From Burkholderiales bacterium C2 (GTDB lineage: Bacteria; Pseudomonadota; Gammaproteobacteria; Burkholderiales; Burkholderiaceae_C): DNA of 64,000 bases. The position numbers and the translations under genes were made by a program. Shown here in pieces: positions 40,987 through 50,760 of this stretch. Each line of letters opens with the position of its first letter. Position 1 is the stretch's first letter. The stretch is taken from positions 1 to 64,000 of the forward strand of contig SCOI01000005.1 in NCBI GenBank assembly GCA_005503085.1, in the 5' to 3' direction. The notes under the pieces were generated by a model. That model saw only the letters and a program-made list of their open reading frames with translations, had not been told where the DNA came from and made no database searches.

Positions 40987-41669
40987 ACTGGGATCTGGTT
41001 GCCGAGGCGCTGCCGCTGTATCTGCAGGGCGCCGTCACCACCTTCAAGTTGCTGCTGCTGGCCCTGCTGCTGGGGCTGGTCTGTGCCGTGCCGCTGGCGC
41101 TGCTGCGGGCCTTGCCCTCGCCGTGGCTGAGCCGGCCGGTGTTTGCCTTCACCTACTGCATCCGCGGCACGCCGCTGCTGGTACAGCTCTTCCTGCTGTA
41201 CTACGGCCTGGCCCAGTTCGAGGCGGTGCGCGCGAGTGTGGCCTGGCCCTGGCTCAGCTCGGCCTGGTTCTGCGCGGTGGCGGCCTTCGCGATCAATACC
41301 TGCGCCTACACGACCGAGATCATCGCCGGCGCGATCCGCGCCTTGCCGGCCGGCGAGATCGAGGCGGCCTATGCGATGGGCCTGAGCCGGGCCCAGATGC
41401 TGCGCCGTGTGGCCCTGCCCAGCGCGCTGCGCCGCGCGCTGCCGGCCTATGGCAACGAGATCGTGATGATGCTGCACGGCACCTCGCTGGCCAGCATCGT
41501 CACCTTGGCCGACCTGACCGGCGTGGCGCGCCAGTTCAACGCCACCCACTACCTGCCCTTCGAGGCCTATCTGACGGCCGGCGCCTTCTATCTGCTGATC
41601 ACCCTGGCCCTGGTCGGTCTGCTGCGCGCTGCCGAGCAGCGCTGGCTGCAGCCGATGCTGGCCCGTTGA
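40983..41669 (+). CDS. aotM: arginine/ornithine ABC transporter permease AotM-like
   Basis: A 228-residue HisM/GlnP-type permease, partner of the preceding one. It has five likely membrane helices and the EAA loop 'ALPAGEIEAAYAMGLSRAQMLRRVALPSALRRALPAYGNEIVMML'. Also visible is 'IRGTPLLVQLFLLYYGLAQF', typical of the family. Start and stop lie tightly between neighbours (ATGA overlap before, 4 bases after). A cognate substrate-binding protein gene is absent from the operon. Confidence 0.85.
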   Translation: MNWDLVAEALPLYLQGAVTTFKLLLLALLLGLVCAVPLALLRALPSPWLSRPVFAFTYCIRGTPLLVQLFLLYYGLAQFEAVRASVAWPWLSSAWFCAVAAFAINTCAYTTEIIAGAIRALPAGEIEAAYAMGLSRAQMLRRVALPSALRRALPAYGNEIVMMLHGTSLASIVTLADLTGVARQFNATHYLPFEAYLTAGAFYLLITLALVGLLRAAEQRWLQPMLAR

Positions 41670-41673
41670 ACCG

Positions 41674-42798
41674 ATGCAAACCCTTCACCATGTGATCGAG
41701 CTGGGCACGCCCGGCACCCGGCGCGAGCTGCTGAGCCTGCATTACGGCCCCGATCAGGAGCGCAGCGGCCGCAAGGCCGTGTTGCAGGCCTCGCTGCATG
41801 CCGACGAGGTACCCGGCATGCTGGTGGCTCATCATCTGCGCCAGATGCTGCAGCGCCTTGAGGACGCCGGATCGCTGCGCGGCGAGATCGTGCTGCTGCC
41901 GGCCGCCAACCCGATCGGTCTGTCGCAATGGCAGCAACTGGCCCACCAGGGCCGCTTCGATGCCAACTCGGGCGAGAACTTCAACCGCCACTACGCCGAC
42001 CTGAGCCGCCAGGCCGCCGAGCGCGCCGCGCCGCGGCTGACGCAAGACCCGACCCTCAATATGGCGGTGCTGCGCCAGGCCTTGCGCGAGAGCCTGGCGG
42101 CGCTGCCGGTCAGCAGCGAGCTGCAAAGCCTGCGCAAGATCCTGCTGGGCCTGGCGATCGATGCCGATGTGGTGCTGGACCTGCACTGCGACTGCGAGGC
42201 CGTGCTGCATCTGTACAGCGCCACGCCGCTGTGGCCGCAGGCCGAGCGCCTGGCCCGCCATCTGGGCGTGAGCCTGAGCCTGCTGGCCAATGAGTCCGGC
42301 GATGCGCCCTTCGATGAGGCCTGCTCCCAGGTCTGGTGGCGGCTCGGCCAGATCTTCGCGGGCCGCCATCCGGTGCCGCAGGCCTGCTTCGCGGCCACCA
42401 TCGAGCACCGCGGCTACGGCGACGTCGGCCATGGCCTGGCGGTCCAGGATGCAATGGCCATCCTGGCCTTTCTGAGCGAGCGCGGCTTCATCGATCAGCC
42501 GGTCAGCGAGCCGCCGCAGCTGCGCCGGGCCGCCCGGCCGCTGGAAGGCTCGATGCCTTTGCACGCGCCGCATGCCGGCATCCTGGTGTTTGCACGTGCG
42601 CCTGGTGACGAGGTCAGGGCAGGGGACTTGATCGTCGAGCTGATCGACCCGCTCAGTGGCGCGATCACGCCGCTGCTGAGCCCGGTCGACGGCCTGCTCT
42701 ACGCCCGCGAACACCGCCGCTACGCCCATGCCGGCCTGCGCCTGGCCAAGATCGCCGGCGAGCAGGCGCTGCGCAGCGGCAAACTCCTCAGCGCTTGA
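41674..42798 (+). CDS. aotO: AotO-like succinylglutamate desuccinylase/aspartoacylase family protein
   Basis: A 374-residue M14-type zinc hydrolase. Zinc ligands are visible in 'SLHADEVPGMLVAHHL' (His and Glu, about residues 46-49) and 'VVLDLHCDCEAVLHLY' (His, about 170); 'NPIGLSQ', 'NFNRHYADL' and an Arg-rich segment are substrate-binding candidates. The C-terminal 90 residues form a biotinyl-lipoyl-like beta barrel ('HAPHAGILVFARAPGDEVRAGDLIVELIDPLSG'). In Pseudomonas aotO is in the arginine transporter operon but its role is unknown. In this cyanophycin setting it is a candidate for splitting beta-Asp-Arg, which is speculation. Confidence 0.85.
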   Translation: MQTLHHVIELGTPGTRRELLSLHYGPDQERSGRKAVLQASLHADEVPGMLVAHHLRQMLQRLEDAGSLRGEIVLLPAANPIGLSQWQQLAHQGRFDANSGENFNRHYADLSRQAAERAAPRLTQDPTLNMAVLRQALRESLAALPVSSELQSLRKILLGLAIDADVVLDLHCDCEAVLHLYSATPLWPQAERLARHLGVSLSLLANESGDAPFDEACSQVWWRLGQIFAGRHPVPQACFAATIEHRGYGDVGHGLAVQDAMAILAFLSERGFIDQPVSEPPQLRRAARPLEGSMPLHAPHAGILVFARAPGDEVRAGDLIVELIDPLSGAITPLLSPVDGLLYAREHRRYAHAGLRLAKIAGEQALRSGKLLSA

Positions 42799-42810
42799 AG
42801 AAAAGAGATC

Positions 42811-43575
42811 ATGGACAGTCTTGTTGTTGAAAACCTGCACAAACGCTATGGCGAGCGCGAGGTGCTCAAGGGCGTCTCGCTGTCCGCGCGCACCGGCGAT
42901 GTGATCACCCTGATCGGCTCCAGCGGCTCGGGGAAAAGCACCTTTTTGCGCTGCATCAACCTGCTGGAGCAGCCCTGGGAGGGCCGCTTCTCGCTGGGCG
43001 GCGAGCCACTGAAACTGGGCCGCGACCGCGACGGCAGCCTGAAGGCCCTGGACGCCAAGCAGCTGCAGCGCTGGCGCGCCCGCTTGGCGATGGTGTTCCA
43101 GAACTTCAACCTCTGGGGCCACCGCACCGTGATCGAGAACGTCATCGAGGCGCCGGTCTATGTCTTGGGCGTGCCCAAGGCCGAAGCGATGGAGAAGGCC
43201 GAGGCCTTGCTGGCGCGCGTCGGCGTGGCGCACCGCAAGGATGTCTACCCGGCCCAGCTCAGCGGCGGCGAGCAGCAGCGCGTTGCGATCGCGCGGGCGC
43301 TGGCGGTGGAGCCGGAGGTGATGCTGTTTGATGAGCCGACCTCGGCGCTGGACCCGGAGCTGGTGGGCGAGGTGCTGAAGGTGATGCGCGATCTGGCGGC
43401 CGAGGGCCGCACGATGATTGTCGTCACCCACGAGATGGGCTTCGCGCGCGAGGTCTCGACCCACACGATGTTTCTGCACCAGGGCAAGGTCGAGGAGCAA
43501 GGCAATCCGCGCGAGGTGCTGCTCAAGCCGCAGAGCCCGCGCCTGCAGCAGTTCCTCAGCGGCGGGCTGAAGTAG
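42811..43575 (+). CDS. aotP: arginine/ornithine ABC transporter ATP-binding protein AotP-like
   Basis: A 254-residue HisP/GlnQ-type ATPase that powers the two permeases. Walker A is GSSGSGKST (about residue 40), Q-loop VFQNFNLW, signature LSGGEQQRVAIARAL, Walker B 'VMLFDEPTSALDPE' and the H-loop 'IVVTHEMGFAREVS'. All motifs are intact. It lies 12 bases after the AotO-like gene and 10 bases before the regulator gene. Confidence 0.95.
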   Translation: MDSLVVENLHKRYGEREVLKGVSLSARTGDVITLIGSSGSGKSTFLRCINLLEQPWEGRFSLGGEPLKLGRDRDGSLKALDAKQLQRWRARLAMVFQNFNLWGHRTVIENVIEAPVYVLGVPKAEAMEKAEALLARVGVAHRKDVYPAQLSGGEQQRVAIARALAVEPEVMLFDEPTSALDPELVGEVLKVMRDLAAEGRTMIVVTHEMGFAREVSTHTMFLHQGKVEEQGNPREVLLKPQSPRLQQFLSGGLK

Positions 43576-43585
43576 AGTCGCGCAG

Positions 43586-44569
43586 GTGAGTCCGATCCGC
43601 CCCATTGCCCTGCTGCTGCTGCCCGGCTATTCGGCGCTGGCGGCGGGCGCCTTGCTGGAGGCGTTCTACCAGGCCAATGACTTGCAGGACGAGGCCGACT
43701 ACCGGCCGCAGCCGGTGTCCGTGAGCGGCGGGCCGGTGGCCGCGAGCAGCGGCGCCCAGTTCATCACCGAGGCGCTCGACCCGCAGCTGCCCTGGCATGC
43801 GCTGTTCGTGCTGTCCGGCGAACGCGCGCTGGCCAGCGCAGCCTTGCTGGCCCTGCTGCGCGAGCTCGGGGCCAGGTCTTGCGTGCTGGCCGGTGTCGAC
43901 GGCGGCAGTGCCGTGCTGGCCGCTGCCGGCCTGCTGCAAGGCGAACGCGCCAGCGTGCACTGGACCCTGGCCGAGACGCTGATGGAGGCCTACCCCAGTG
44001 TTGTCTGGTCGGGCCAGGTCTGGGAGATCAACACGGCGGCCAGCCGGCTCAGCTGTGGCGGCGGCACTGCCTGCCTGGATCTGGCGCTGGCCTGGCTGGG
44101 CCGGCTGCATGGCGAACGCCTGGCGCAGGAGCTGAGCCTGGCCCTGGGCCTGGAGCGCTTGCGCGGGCGCGACGAGCGCCAGCGCCGGCCCAGCTCCGAG
44201 CGCGCCGGCAGCCCCAAGCTGGCCGAAGCCCTGGCCCTGATGGAGGCCAATCTGGCCGAGCCCCTGCCCACCGAGGAGGTGGCGCGGCTGGTGGGCGTCT
44301 CGCGGCGCCAGCTGGAGCGCCTGTTCAAGCAGCATCTGGATTCGCTGCCTTCGCGCTACTACCTGGAGCTGCGCCTGAACCGCGCACGCCGCCTGCTGCA
44401 GCAGAGCAGCCAGTCCATTTTGCAGATCGGCCTGTCCTGCGGCTTCTCGTCCGGGCCGCATTTCTCCAACAGCTACAAGGCCTCCTTCGGCCACACGCCG
44501 CGCGATGAGCGCAGCCAGCGTGCCGCCGCCTGGCGCAGCCTGCCCTCCACGGAAGAGACCCCGCCATGA
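43586..44569 (+). CDS. argR: ArgR-type AraC family regulator (GATase1-like domain)
   Basis: A 327-residue regulator with a GTG start. The N-terminal ~190 residues are a class I glutamine amidotransferase-like (DJ-1/PfpI) ligand domain ('IALLLLPGYSALAAGALLEAFYQAND'). The C-terminal ~100 residues are an AraC HTH ('EEVARLVGVSRRQLERLFKQHL', 'LRLNRARRLLQQSSQSILQIGLSCGFSSGPHFSNSYKASFGHTPRDE'). Domain order and operon position match ArgR of Pseudomonas, which senses arginine and activates aot and aru genes. It is unrelated to the ArgR repressor of E. coli. Its own predicted site lies before the cyanophycinase. Confidence 0.85.
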   Translation: MSPIRPIALLLLPGYSALAAGALLEAFYQANDLQDEADYRPQPVSVSGGPVAASSGAQFITEALDPQLPWHALFVLSGERALASAALLALLRELGARSCVLAGVDGGSAVLAAAGLLQGERASVHWTLAETLMEAYPSVVWSGQVWEINTAASRLSCGGGTACLDLALAWLGRLHGERLAQELSLALGLERLRGRDERQRRPSSERAGSPKLAEALALMEANLAEPLPTEEVARLVGVSRRQLERLFKQHLDSLPSRYYLELRLNRARRLLQQSSQSILQIGLSCGFSSGPHFSNSYKASFGHTPRDERSQRAAAWRSLPSTEETPP

Positions 44570-45621
44570 ACCCGCTTGCCCTTTTGCTGCGCCCGGTGGC
44601 CGGCGCTGATCTGCCGGCGCTGGAGCGCATCGCCGCCGCCAGCGCCCATGGCATCGGCTCCCTGCCCAGCGACCGCGACAAGCTCAGCGCACGCATCGCG
44701 CGCTCGATCGAGGCCTTTGCCAGCCAGGACGTCGCCAGCGGTGAGGAGACCTATCTCTTCGTCTTGGAGGATCGCGAGGCCGGTCGCGTGGTCGGCTGCA
44801 GCGGCATCGCCGCCAGCGCCGGCTTTCGCGACCGTTTCTACAGCTATCGCAACGAGTTCGTCGTCCATGCCTCGGCCCCGCTGGGCGTCAGCCAGCGCAT
44901 GCACACCCTGCATCTATGCCATGACCTGACCGGCTACACCTTGCTGACCTCCTTCTATATCGAGCCCGCCTATGAGCAAGGCCTGGCCCCGCAGCTGCTG
45001 TCGCGCGCCCGGCTGCTCTTCATCGAGCAGCACATCGAGCGCTTCAACGACCGCATCGCAGCCGAGAGCCCGGGCCTGGCCAACGAGGCCGGCCAGAGCC
45101 CGTTCTGGGACGCGGTGGGGAGGCGTTTCTTCAATATGGACTACCCGCAGGCCGAGGCCCTGACCGGCGGGCGCAGCAAGGCCTATATCGCCGACCTGAT
45201 GCCGCATTCACCGGTCTATGTGGCCCTGCTGCCCGAGGACGCGCAATGGGCCATCGGCCAGCTGCATCCGGTGGGCGAGCTGCCGTTTGCCATCCTTCAG
45301 GCCGAGGGCTTCGATGCCGACACCTATATCGACATCTTCGACGGCGGACCGACGGTGGAGGCCAGCCTGGCGATGCTGCGCAGCGTGCGCCATGCCCGCA
45401 CGCTGCCGCTGCGCGCCGGCGCGGTGACGCTGGGGCTGCCGGCCTGGCATCTGATCGCCACCAGCGGGCGTGAGGATTTCCGCGCCGTGCTGGCCCCGCT
45501 GCCGCCGGCCGCGCAGGAGCTCGCGCCCGGCCACGAGGCGGCCGCCCGGCTGGGCCTGGCCGAGGGCGCGCGGCTGCGGGTTACGCCCGTCGATCCCCCA
45601 GCAGAACAGGGAGGGCGCTGA
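44566..45621 (+). CDS. aruF: arginine N-succinyltransferase, AruF/AstA-like
   Basis: A 351-residue AstA family enzyme, the first step of the arginine succinyltransferase pathway (arginine plus succinyl-CoA to N2-succinylarginine). Family features are the start 'LLLRPVAGADLPALERIAAAS' (GNAT-like), 'TYLFVLEDREAGRVVGCSGI', 'TSFYIEPAYEQGLAPQLLSRARLLFI', 'SPFWDAVGRRFFNMDYPQAE' and 'FDGGPTVEA'. Full length. It overlaps argR by 4 bases and the next paralogue by 1. Later pathway genes (astB, C, D, E) are not in the window. Confidence 0.85.
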   Translation: MNPLALLLRPVAGADLPALERIAAASAHGIGSLPSDRDKLSARIARSIEAFASQDVASGEETYLFVLEDREAGRVVGCSGIAASAGFRDRFYSYRNEFVVHASAPLGVSQRMHTLHLCHDLTGYTLLTSFYIEPAYEQGLAPQLLSRARLLFIEQHIERFNDRIAAESPGLANEAGQSPFWDAVGRRFFNMDYPQAEALTGGRSKAYIADLMPHSPVYVALLPEDAQWAIGQLHPVGELPFAILQAEGFDADTYIDIFDGGPTVEASLAMLRSVRHARTLPLRAGAVTLGLPAWHLIATSGREDFRAVLAPLPPAAQELAPGHEAAARLGLAEGARLRVTPVDPPAEQGGR

Positions 45622-46346
45622 TGAGCTTCGTGCGTGAGTTCGAGGCGGCCGATGCCGCCGTGCTGGCCGGCTGGGTCAATCAGGCCGGCGTGGCGGTGGA
45701 GCCGGCCCTGGCGGCCGGCGAGTGCTGGCTGATCGCCGCCGATGCAGTGGGCCGGCCGCAGGCCTGTCTGCGCCTGCGCGAACGGCTGGGCCTGAGCCTG
45801 CCGCGCTACAGCTACCACGTCGGCCGGGCCGTCCACGCGGCGGCCGAGCTGGGCCTGTTCCAGAGCCAGGCGACGCTGCTGCTGGGCAATGACCATACCG
45901 GCGACAGCGAGCTGGCCGATCTGGCCCATGCCCCCGATTGCACCGAGCCGGTCGCGGCCCTGCAGGTCCTGATCGTGGCCGCGCTGGCGTGCATCGCGGC
46001 GCAGCGCGCGCGCTACGGCGAGCGCCTGGTGGTCGAGCTGGCCGGCCCGCGCGACGCCGAGGGCCGCTCGCCGTTCTGGCAGGGGCTGGGGCGCTTCTTC
46101 TATGCCGGCGATCCGGCGGCGGCGCGCCAGCGCTGGGGCGAGGCCTGGACCAGCCATCTGGCGGCTCTGCTGCCGCGCCAGACCCTGTATCTGCCATTTC
46201 TCGACGAGGCCGCACAGGCGGCGCTGGGCCGCGTCGGCGCCGCCGGCCGCCACGCTGCTGCCGCGCTCGCGGGGTCAGGTTTTGCCTATGGCCGCCATGT
46301 GCGCATCGATGATGGCGGGCCGATCTGGGAGCTGAACCTGGGCTGA
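45621..46346 (+). CDS. aruG: short arginine N-succinyltransferase paralogue, AruG-like
   Basis: A 241-residue divergent AstA-like protein, coupled to the previous gene by TGATG. It retains 'EGRSPFWQGLGRFFYAGDP' and ends just after 'IDDGGPIWEL', so it lacks the final 90 or so residues of AruF, and its central GNAT part is degenerate. Pseudomonas makes a heteromeric AruF/AruG enzyme, and this protein probably fills the second-subunit role. It may be non-catalytic. Last gene of the operon; it converges on the patatin gene 19 bases on. Confidence 0.7.
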   Translation: MSFVREFEAADAAVLAGWVNQAGVAVEPALAAGECWLIAADAVGRPQACLRLRERLGLSLPRYSYHVGRAVHAAAELGLFQSQATLLLGNDHTGDSELADLAHAPDCTEPVAALQVLIVAALACIAAQRARYGERLVVELAGPRDAEGRSPFWQGLGRFFYAGDPAAARQRWGEAWTSHLAALLPRQTLYLPFLDEAAQAALGRVGAAGRHAAAALAGSGFAYGRHVRIDDGGPIWELNLG

Positions 46347-46365
46347 ATCGCGGCGGCTCGGCGCC

Positions 46366-49300
46366 TCAGCGCGGTGGCCACCAGATCTCGATCACGCCCG
46401 GCGTCGGCCGCAGGCCCTCGGGCAGCCGCGCCAGTTGCCAGCCGGGCTGCTGCACGCTGGCGGCGCAGGCCAGGCTGGCTGCGTCGTGATAGATCACGGT
46501 GACCTGCCCATAGGGCCTGGGCGGCACCCGGCCGCGCCGCTGCGCGCTGGCCAGCACATCCTCGGTGGCCGGAACCTTGGCGCCCAGCGTGCGCAGCTGC
46601 ACGACGAGGCTGCGCACCTCAGGCAGACGCTCGGGCCCGTAGACCTGGGTGTAGATGGTCTTGCCGGCGCACAGGCCGGGCGCTGCGGCGCTCGCGCTGT
46701 CCGTCGCCGCCATCGCCGCCAGCGGCGGACAGCTCGGGGCCGGCGGGCTCAGGTCCAGCCCCCAGTAGCGCGGCTGGGCCTCGTTGTCGCGGCGCAGCCG
46801 GCCCAGGTCCAGGCAGCGCTTGGTCGGCAGGTCCAGAAACATCGCGCAGACCGGCAGGCGCTCGCGCCGCGTGCTGCACAGCTGCTCGGTGTGCTGCAGC
46901 ACGCACTGGGCCAGCGGCGAGCGCTGGAACCAGCCGGCCTCGCCGCTGGGGCACAGGGTCTCGGCGACGCGCAGCACCGAGGCCGCCAGCGCGGCCACTT
47001 CCTTGTCGCTGGCCAGGTCGAGCCGGCCGTACTGCTCGGAGATTTCCTTGTAGGCGGCGCGGTCGGCGCGGGCGATCTCGGCGCTGTCGTCGCGCCAGCC
47101 CTCCAGCGCCTGCCATAGCGAGACGCCTATCGTCGTCGCCGCGCTCAGACCCACCGTGGTCGCCACCGCCGGGCCGGCGATGCGCGAGGGCAGGCGGCTG
47201 AGCATGCCGGGCTTGGCTTCCGTGTTCCCCTTGGCCGTCGCCTTGCCCGACTCTCGATCCACCGGCACGCTGCCGCTGCGGCCCACCGGCATGCCGTCGT
47301 CGGGCACGAACAGGCGCGTGGCCAGTTGCGGCAGGCGCTCCAGCATGCTGTCGCCCAGATGGCGGCCGAGCTGGTCGCCCAGCGTGAAATAGCTCTCCCA
47401 TTGGGCCTCGTCGAAGAACTGGTCGGTGGTCGACTGCTGCGGGAAGCCCGGGTTCTCGCGCTTGAAGTTGATCAGGTCGACCGGCAGACCGGGGCAGATA
47501 TTCGGTTTGACCACCACCATCAGCCCCTTGGCGCCGCTGCGCCGGTAGCTGATGCTGGCCAGCGCGATGCAGGCCACGCTTTGCGCCGAGGCCAGATCGC
47601 TGAGCGAACCGAAGCACTCGGGCACGGCCTCGCCGCCGGTGCCAGTGTTGGCCGCCGGGCGCAGGAACTTGATATCGGTCTGCAGATCGATGCGGGCCTT
47701 GCGCACCAGGTTCTCCAGATCGGCGAAGCCGTAGCGCGGATCGGCGCCGCAATCGGCCACCACGATCAGCTCGGCCTCCTCGACCAGCAGCGCGTAGGCG
47801 CCGGTGTTCTCGTAGTGGCCGCCATCGCTCAAGTACCAGTGGCGCTGGCGGTCCGGGTCGAACTGGCCGCACAGCTCGGCCAGCACCATGGCCGACTTGC
47901 CGCCGCGCAGCCGGCGGCGCTGGCTGCGCTGGCCCTGCGCGTCCTTCAGCCCGCGGCTGTCCCACCAATGGCCCAGGCGCAGGCCCGAGCTCATCGCCAG
48001 CACCGCGATGCCCATGCGCGTCATGCCGCCCAGGCCCGGCGCGAAGGCCGCCCCCGAGATCGAGACCCAGGAGCCCAGCGACATGGCCCGCAGCGGCCCG
48101 ATGCGGCGCCAGGGCCGCAGGCCGACACGGGCCAGCCCGAGCGGTCCGACCGACAGCGGCAGGCCACGCCGGTCCTGGTTGAACAGGCCGCCGCGCGGGT
48201 CCTGGGTCTGGTTGATGCAGACATTCAGCAGATGCACCGGGCCGCCGTGCCGATGGGGCGCATAGCGACGCATCGCCAGATCGTCGTCGGGGTCCACCAC
48301 ATCGATGGCCTCGACGCGCAGACCGCCATCGGGCTCATCGGGAATCACCGCCAGCGGGCAGCGCCGCGCCTGCTCGCTGCTGAGGCCGCCGGCCTGCGCG
48401 AAGCGCTTGCCATTGGCCGCGCCCAGATAGCTGCGCACCAGCCGGGCGCGGTAGAACATATGCAGCGAGGAACGGTTCAGGAACTCGATATTCCAGGCAC
48501 TCAGGGCGATATAGGCCAGGCACAGCAGGGCCAGGCCGCCGGCCCACAGCGGCGCATGCGCGCCAATCATGCCGTCGGGCTGCGGCACGAAGACCAGGGC
48601 ATAGGCCAGCGAGACCCACCAGATCGTCAGCGACAGCAGCAGCAGCAGGCCGGCCAGATGACCGAGCACCGCCAGCGACAGGCCCAGCGCCGGCGTCATC
48701 GTCGAGCTGCTGGGCACCAGGCGGGGCAGCAGCAGGCGCAGCAGGCCGGACAGGCCTACCAGTGCGGCGCCATACCAGCCCTGGCTGCTGCCCTCGAAGA
48801 CCAGGTACCAGGCCAGGCGGTCGATCAGACCCAGCAGCGCCAGCAGCAGGCCGATCTGGCCGACCAGGGCCAGCTGGGCGGTCAGGCTGTGGCGGGCCCG
48901 CTCCATCACGACGCGCAGCGAGAAGGGCTCGCCGGCCCGGGCGGCGGCCTGCTTGAGCCGATGCCGGGTCCAGGCGGCATAGGGGCCGGCCAGCACCCAG
49001 GCCAGCGCGCCACACAGACTCAGCAGCCAGGCCCACCACAGCGCGGCCGGCCAGTCGCTGGCCGCGCCCTGCGGCCGCAGCCGCCACAGCGCCGCGGCCA
49101 GGCCCAGCCAGAGCAGCGGCAGCAGGTAGTGCGTGGCCTGGGGCCAGGCACCGCGCGGGCGCGCCCGCAGCAGCCAGTAGCTGCAGGCCAGCAGGCTGGC
49201 GATGAAGAGCTGCGGCAGCAGCAGCAACCAGACCGTCGGCAGCCAGGCCAGCACGCCGTAGACCGTGCTGCGCGCCAGCGCGTCGTCGGGCAGGGCCGCA

Positions 49301-49791
49301 CGCAGCCAGGGCCAGACCCAGATATTGCACAGCGCCAGCAGGCAGCCCAGCAGCAGGCCCAGCACGCCCATCTCGATATGCACGGCGACCAGATTGCGCA
49401 GATACAGCGAGACCGCAAAGATCGCGTCGCGCAGGCCGCGCGGGATCAGGTAGCGGCCGTTGGCGCGCAGCCACCAGGCCAGCCAGCGCTTGTCGACGCT
49501 GGCCAGCGCATTGGCGGTCTCGACCACCTCTTCGGGGCTTTGCGCCTGGTGGAACAGCTTGCCCACCGCCGCGCCCAGATAGCCGCCGCCGGAGACGGTG
49601 GACATCAGGTCAAAGCGCAGCAGCGCGCCGCCGCGTGCTAAGGCCTTGACCAGGCCCAGGCTGAAGGTGGCGCTGCGGATGCCGCCGCCCGACAGCGCCA
49701 GGCCCCACAGCCCCTCGCCGCCGGGTGGACGCTTGGCGCCATACAGCGCCTGGCGCCGCTGTCTGACCAGGTCCGCAATCGTCTCGCTCAT
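46366..49791 (-). CDS. large membrane-inserted patatin-like protein
   Basis: An 1141-residue protein. Patatin motifs are split. Near the N-terminus are the oxyanion loop [14 protein letters not shown] (residues 33-46) and nucleophile elbow [10 protein letters not shown] (Ser67); the DG dyad ('[16 protein letters not shown]') is near residue 654. Between them, about residues 110-430, are many hydrophobic segments that look membrane-spanning. A further hydrophobic stretch follows near 880 ('[17 protein letters not shown]'). The last ~90 residues form a domain seen at the ends of caspase- and LytR-type proteins ('[34 protein letters not shown]'). It may be a lipid acyl hydrolase at the inner membrane. 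ATG 49791 has GAGAGG upstream and is preferred to GTG 49800. Confidence 0.8.
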   Translation of the reverse strand: MSETIADLVRQRRQALYGAKRPPGGEGLWGLALSGGGIRSATFSLGLVKALARGGALLRFDLMSTVSGGGYLGAAVGKLFHQAQSPEEVVETANALASVDKRWLAWWLRANGRYLIPRGLRDAIFAVSLYLRNLVAVHIEMGVLGLLLGCLLALCNIWVWPWLRAALPDDALARSTVYGVLAWLPTVWLLLLPQLFIASLLACSYWLLRARPRGAWPQATHYLLPLLWLGLAAALWRLRPQGAASDWPAALWWAWLLSLCGALAWVLAGPYAAWTRHRLKQAAARAGEPFSLRVVMERARHSLTAQLALVGQIGLLLALLGLIDRLAWYLVFEGSSQGWYGAALVGLSGLLRLLLPRLVPSSSTMTPALGLSLAVLGHLAGLLLLLSLTIWWVSLAYALVFVPQPDGMIGAHAPLWAGGLALLCLAYIALSAWNIEFLNRSSLHMFYRARLVRSYLGAANGKRFAQAGGLSSEQARRCPLAVIPDEPDGGLRVEAIDVVDPDDDLAMRRYAPHRHGGPVHLLNVCINQTQDPRGGLFNQDRRGLPLSVGPLGLARVGLRPWRRIGPLRAMSLGSWVSISGAAFAPGLGGMTRMGIAVLAMSSGLRLGHWWDSRGLKDAQGQRSQRRRLRGGKSAMVLAELCGQFDPDRQRHWYLSDGGHYENTGAYALLVEEAELIVVADCGADPRYGFADLENLVRKARIDLQTDIKFLRPAANTGTGGEAVPECFGSLSDLASAQSVACIALASISYRRSGAKGLMVVVKPNICPGLPVDLINFKRENPGFPQQSTTDQFFDEAQWESYFTLGDQLGRHLGDSMLERLPQLATRLFVPDDGMPVGRSGSVPVDRESGKATAKGNTEAKPGMLSRLPSRIAGPAVATTVGLSAATTIGVSLWQALEGWRDDSAEIARADRAAYKEISEQYGRLDLASDKEVAALAASVLRVAETLCPSGEAGWFQRSPLAQCVLQHTEQLCSTRRERLPVCAMFLDLPTKRCLDLGRLRRDNEAQPRYWGLDLSPPAPSCPPLAAMAATDSASAAAPGLCAGKTIYTQVYGPERLPEVRSLVVQLRTLGAKVPATEDVLASAQRRGRVPPRPYGQVTVIYHDAASLACAASVQQPGWQLARLPEGLRPTPGVIEIWWPPR

Positions 49792-49858
49792 AGCGTCCAC
49801 CTCTCACGAGTGGCCCAGTGTTGCACCGCTGGCGGCGGCGCGCATCCCTAAGCTCGTG

Positions 49859-50737
49859 TCACGGGTTCGCGGGCAGCGCGTTCAGCGGGATGCGCAGATA
49901 GGACACACCGTTGTCCTCGGCCGGCGGCAGCCGGCCGGCCCGCACATTGACCTGGATCGAGGGCAGTATCAGCGTCGGCACCTCCAGTGTCGCGTCGCGC
50001 GCGCGGCGCATCGCGACAAAGCTGTCCTCGTCGATGCCGTCATGCATATGGATATTGCCGGCGCGCTGCGCCGCCACCGTGGTCTGCCACTGCGGAGCGC
50101 GACCCTGGGGCGGGTAGTCGTGGCAGACAAAGACGCGGGTTGCGGGCGGCAAGTCCAGGATGCGCCGCATCGAGCGATAGAGCTGGCGCGCATCGCCGCC
50201 GGGGAAGTCGGCGCGGGCGCTGCCGACATCGGGCATGAACAAGGTGTCGCCGACAAAGACCGCATCGCCGATCAGATAGGCCATATCGGCCGGCGTGTGG
50301 CCCGGCACCAGCAGGGCAGTGACCTCGAGCGTGCCAATGCGAAAACTCTCGCCGTCCTTGAACAAGTGGTCGAACTGGCTGCCGTCGGGCAGGAAGCTGC
50401 GCTCCAGGTTGTAGAGCTTCTTGAATGTGGCCTGGACCTGGCGGATGTTCTCGCCGATCGCGATGCGGCCACCGACCTGGCTCTGCAGATAGCGCGCGCC
50501 CGACAGATGGTCGGCATGGGCATGGGTTTCCAGTATCCAGTCCACCGTCAGGCCCTGATCGCGCACACAAGCCAGCAGCTTGTCGGCCGAGCCGGTGCCG
50601 GTGCGGCCGGACTTGAAGTCGAAGTCCAGCACCGGATCGATCACGGCGGCGCGCCGGCTGAGCGGATCGGACACGAGATAGGAGACGGTCCAGGTCTGCG
50701 GGTCGAAGAAGGCCTGGATCTGCGGCTGGCTGCTCAT
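49859..50737 (-). CDS. MBL-fold persulfide dioxygenase-like hydrolase (Blh type)
   Basis: A 292-residue metallo-beta-lactamase fold protein. The metal site is THAHADHL (about residue 91), followed by '[17 protein letters not shown]', '[30 protein letters not shown]' and 'VFVCHDYPP'. This pattern is that of ETHE1/Blh enzymes, which oxidise glutathione persulfide to sulfite. It is divergent from a BigR-type sulfide sensor and opposite PmpA/PmpB transport genes, as in the Xylella/Agrobacterium BigR operon that handles hydrogen sulfide. Confidence 0.9.
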   Translation of the reverse strand: MSSQPQIQAFFDPQTWTVSYLVSDPLSRRAAVIDPVLDFDFKSGRTGTGSADKLLACVRDQGLTVDWILETHAHADHLSGARYLQSQVGGRIAIGENIRQVQATFKKLYNLERSFLPDGSQFDHLFKDGESFRIGTLEVTALLVPGHTPADMAYLIGDAVFVGDTLFMPDVGSARADFPGGDARQLYRSMRRILDLPPATRVFVCHDYPPQGRAPQWQTTVAAQRAGNIHMHDGIDEDSFVAMRRARDATLEVPTLILPSIQVNVRAGRLPPAEDNGVSYLRIPLNALPANP

Positions 50738-50760
50738 GAGAGTCCTTTCGATCTATTGAA

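Noticed and set aside
47326-49641. A 771-codon plus-strand open frame opposite the patatin-like gene
   Set aside because: Composed mostly of Gln, Arg, Ala and Gly with no motif; it is a by-product of Leu/Ala-rich membrane codons on the other strand.
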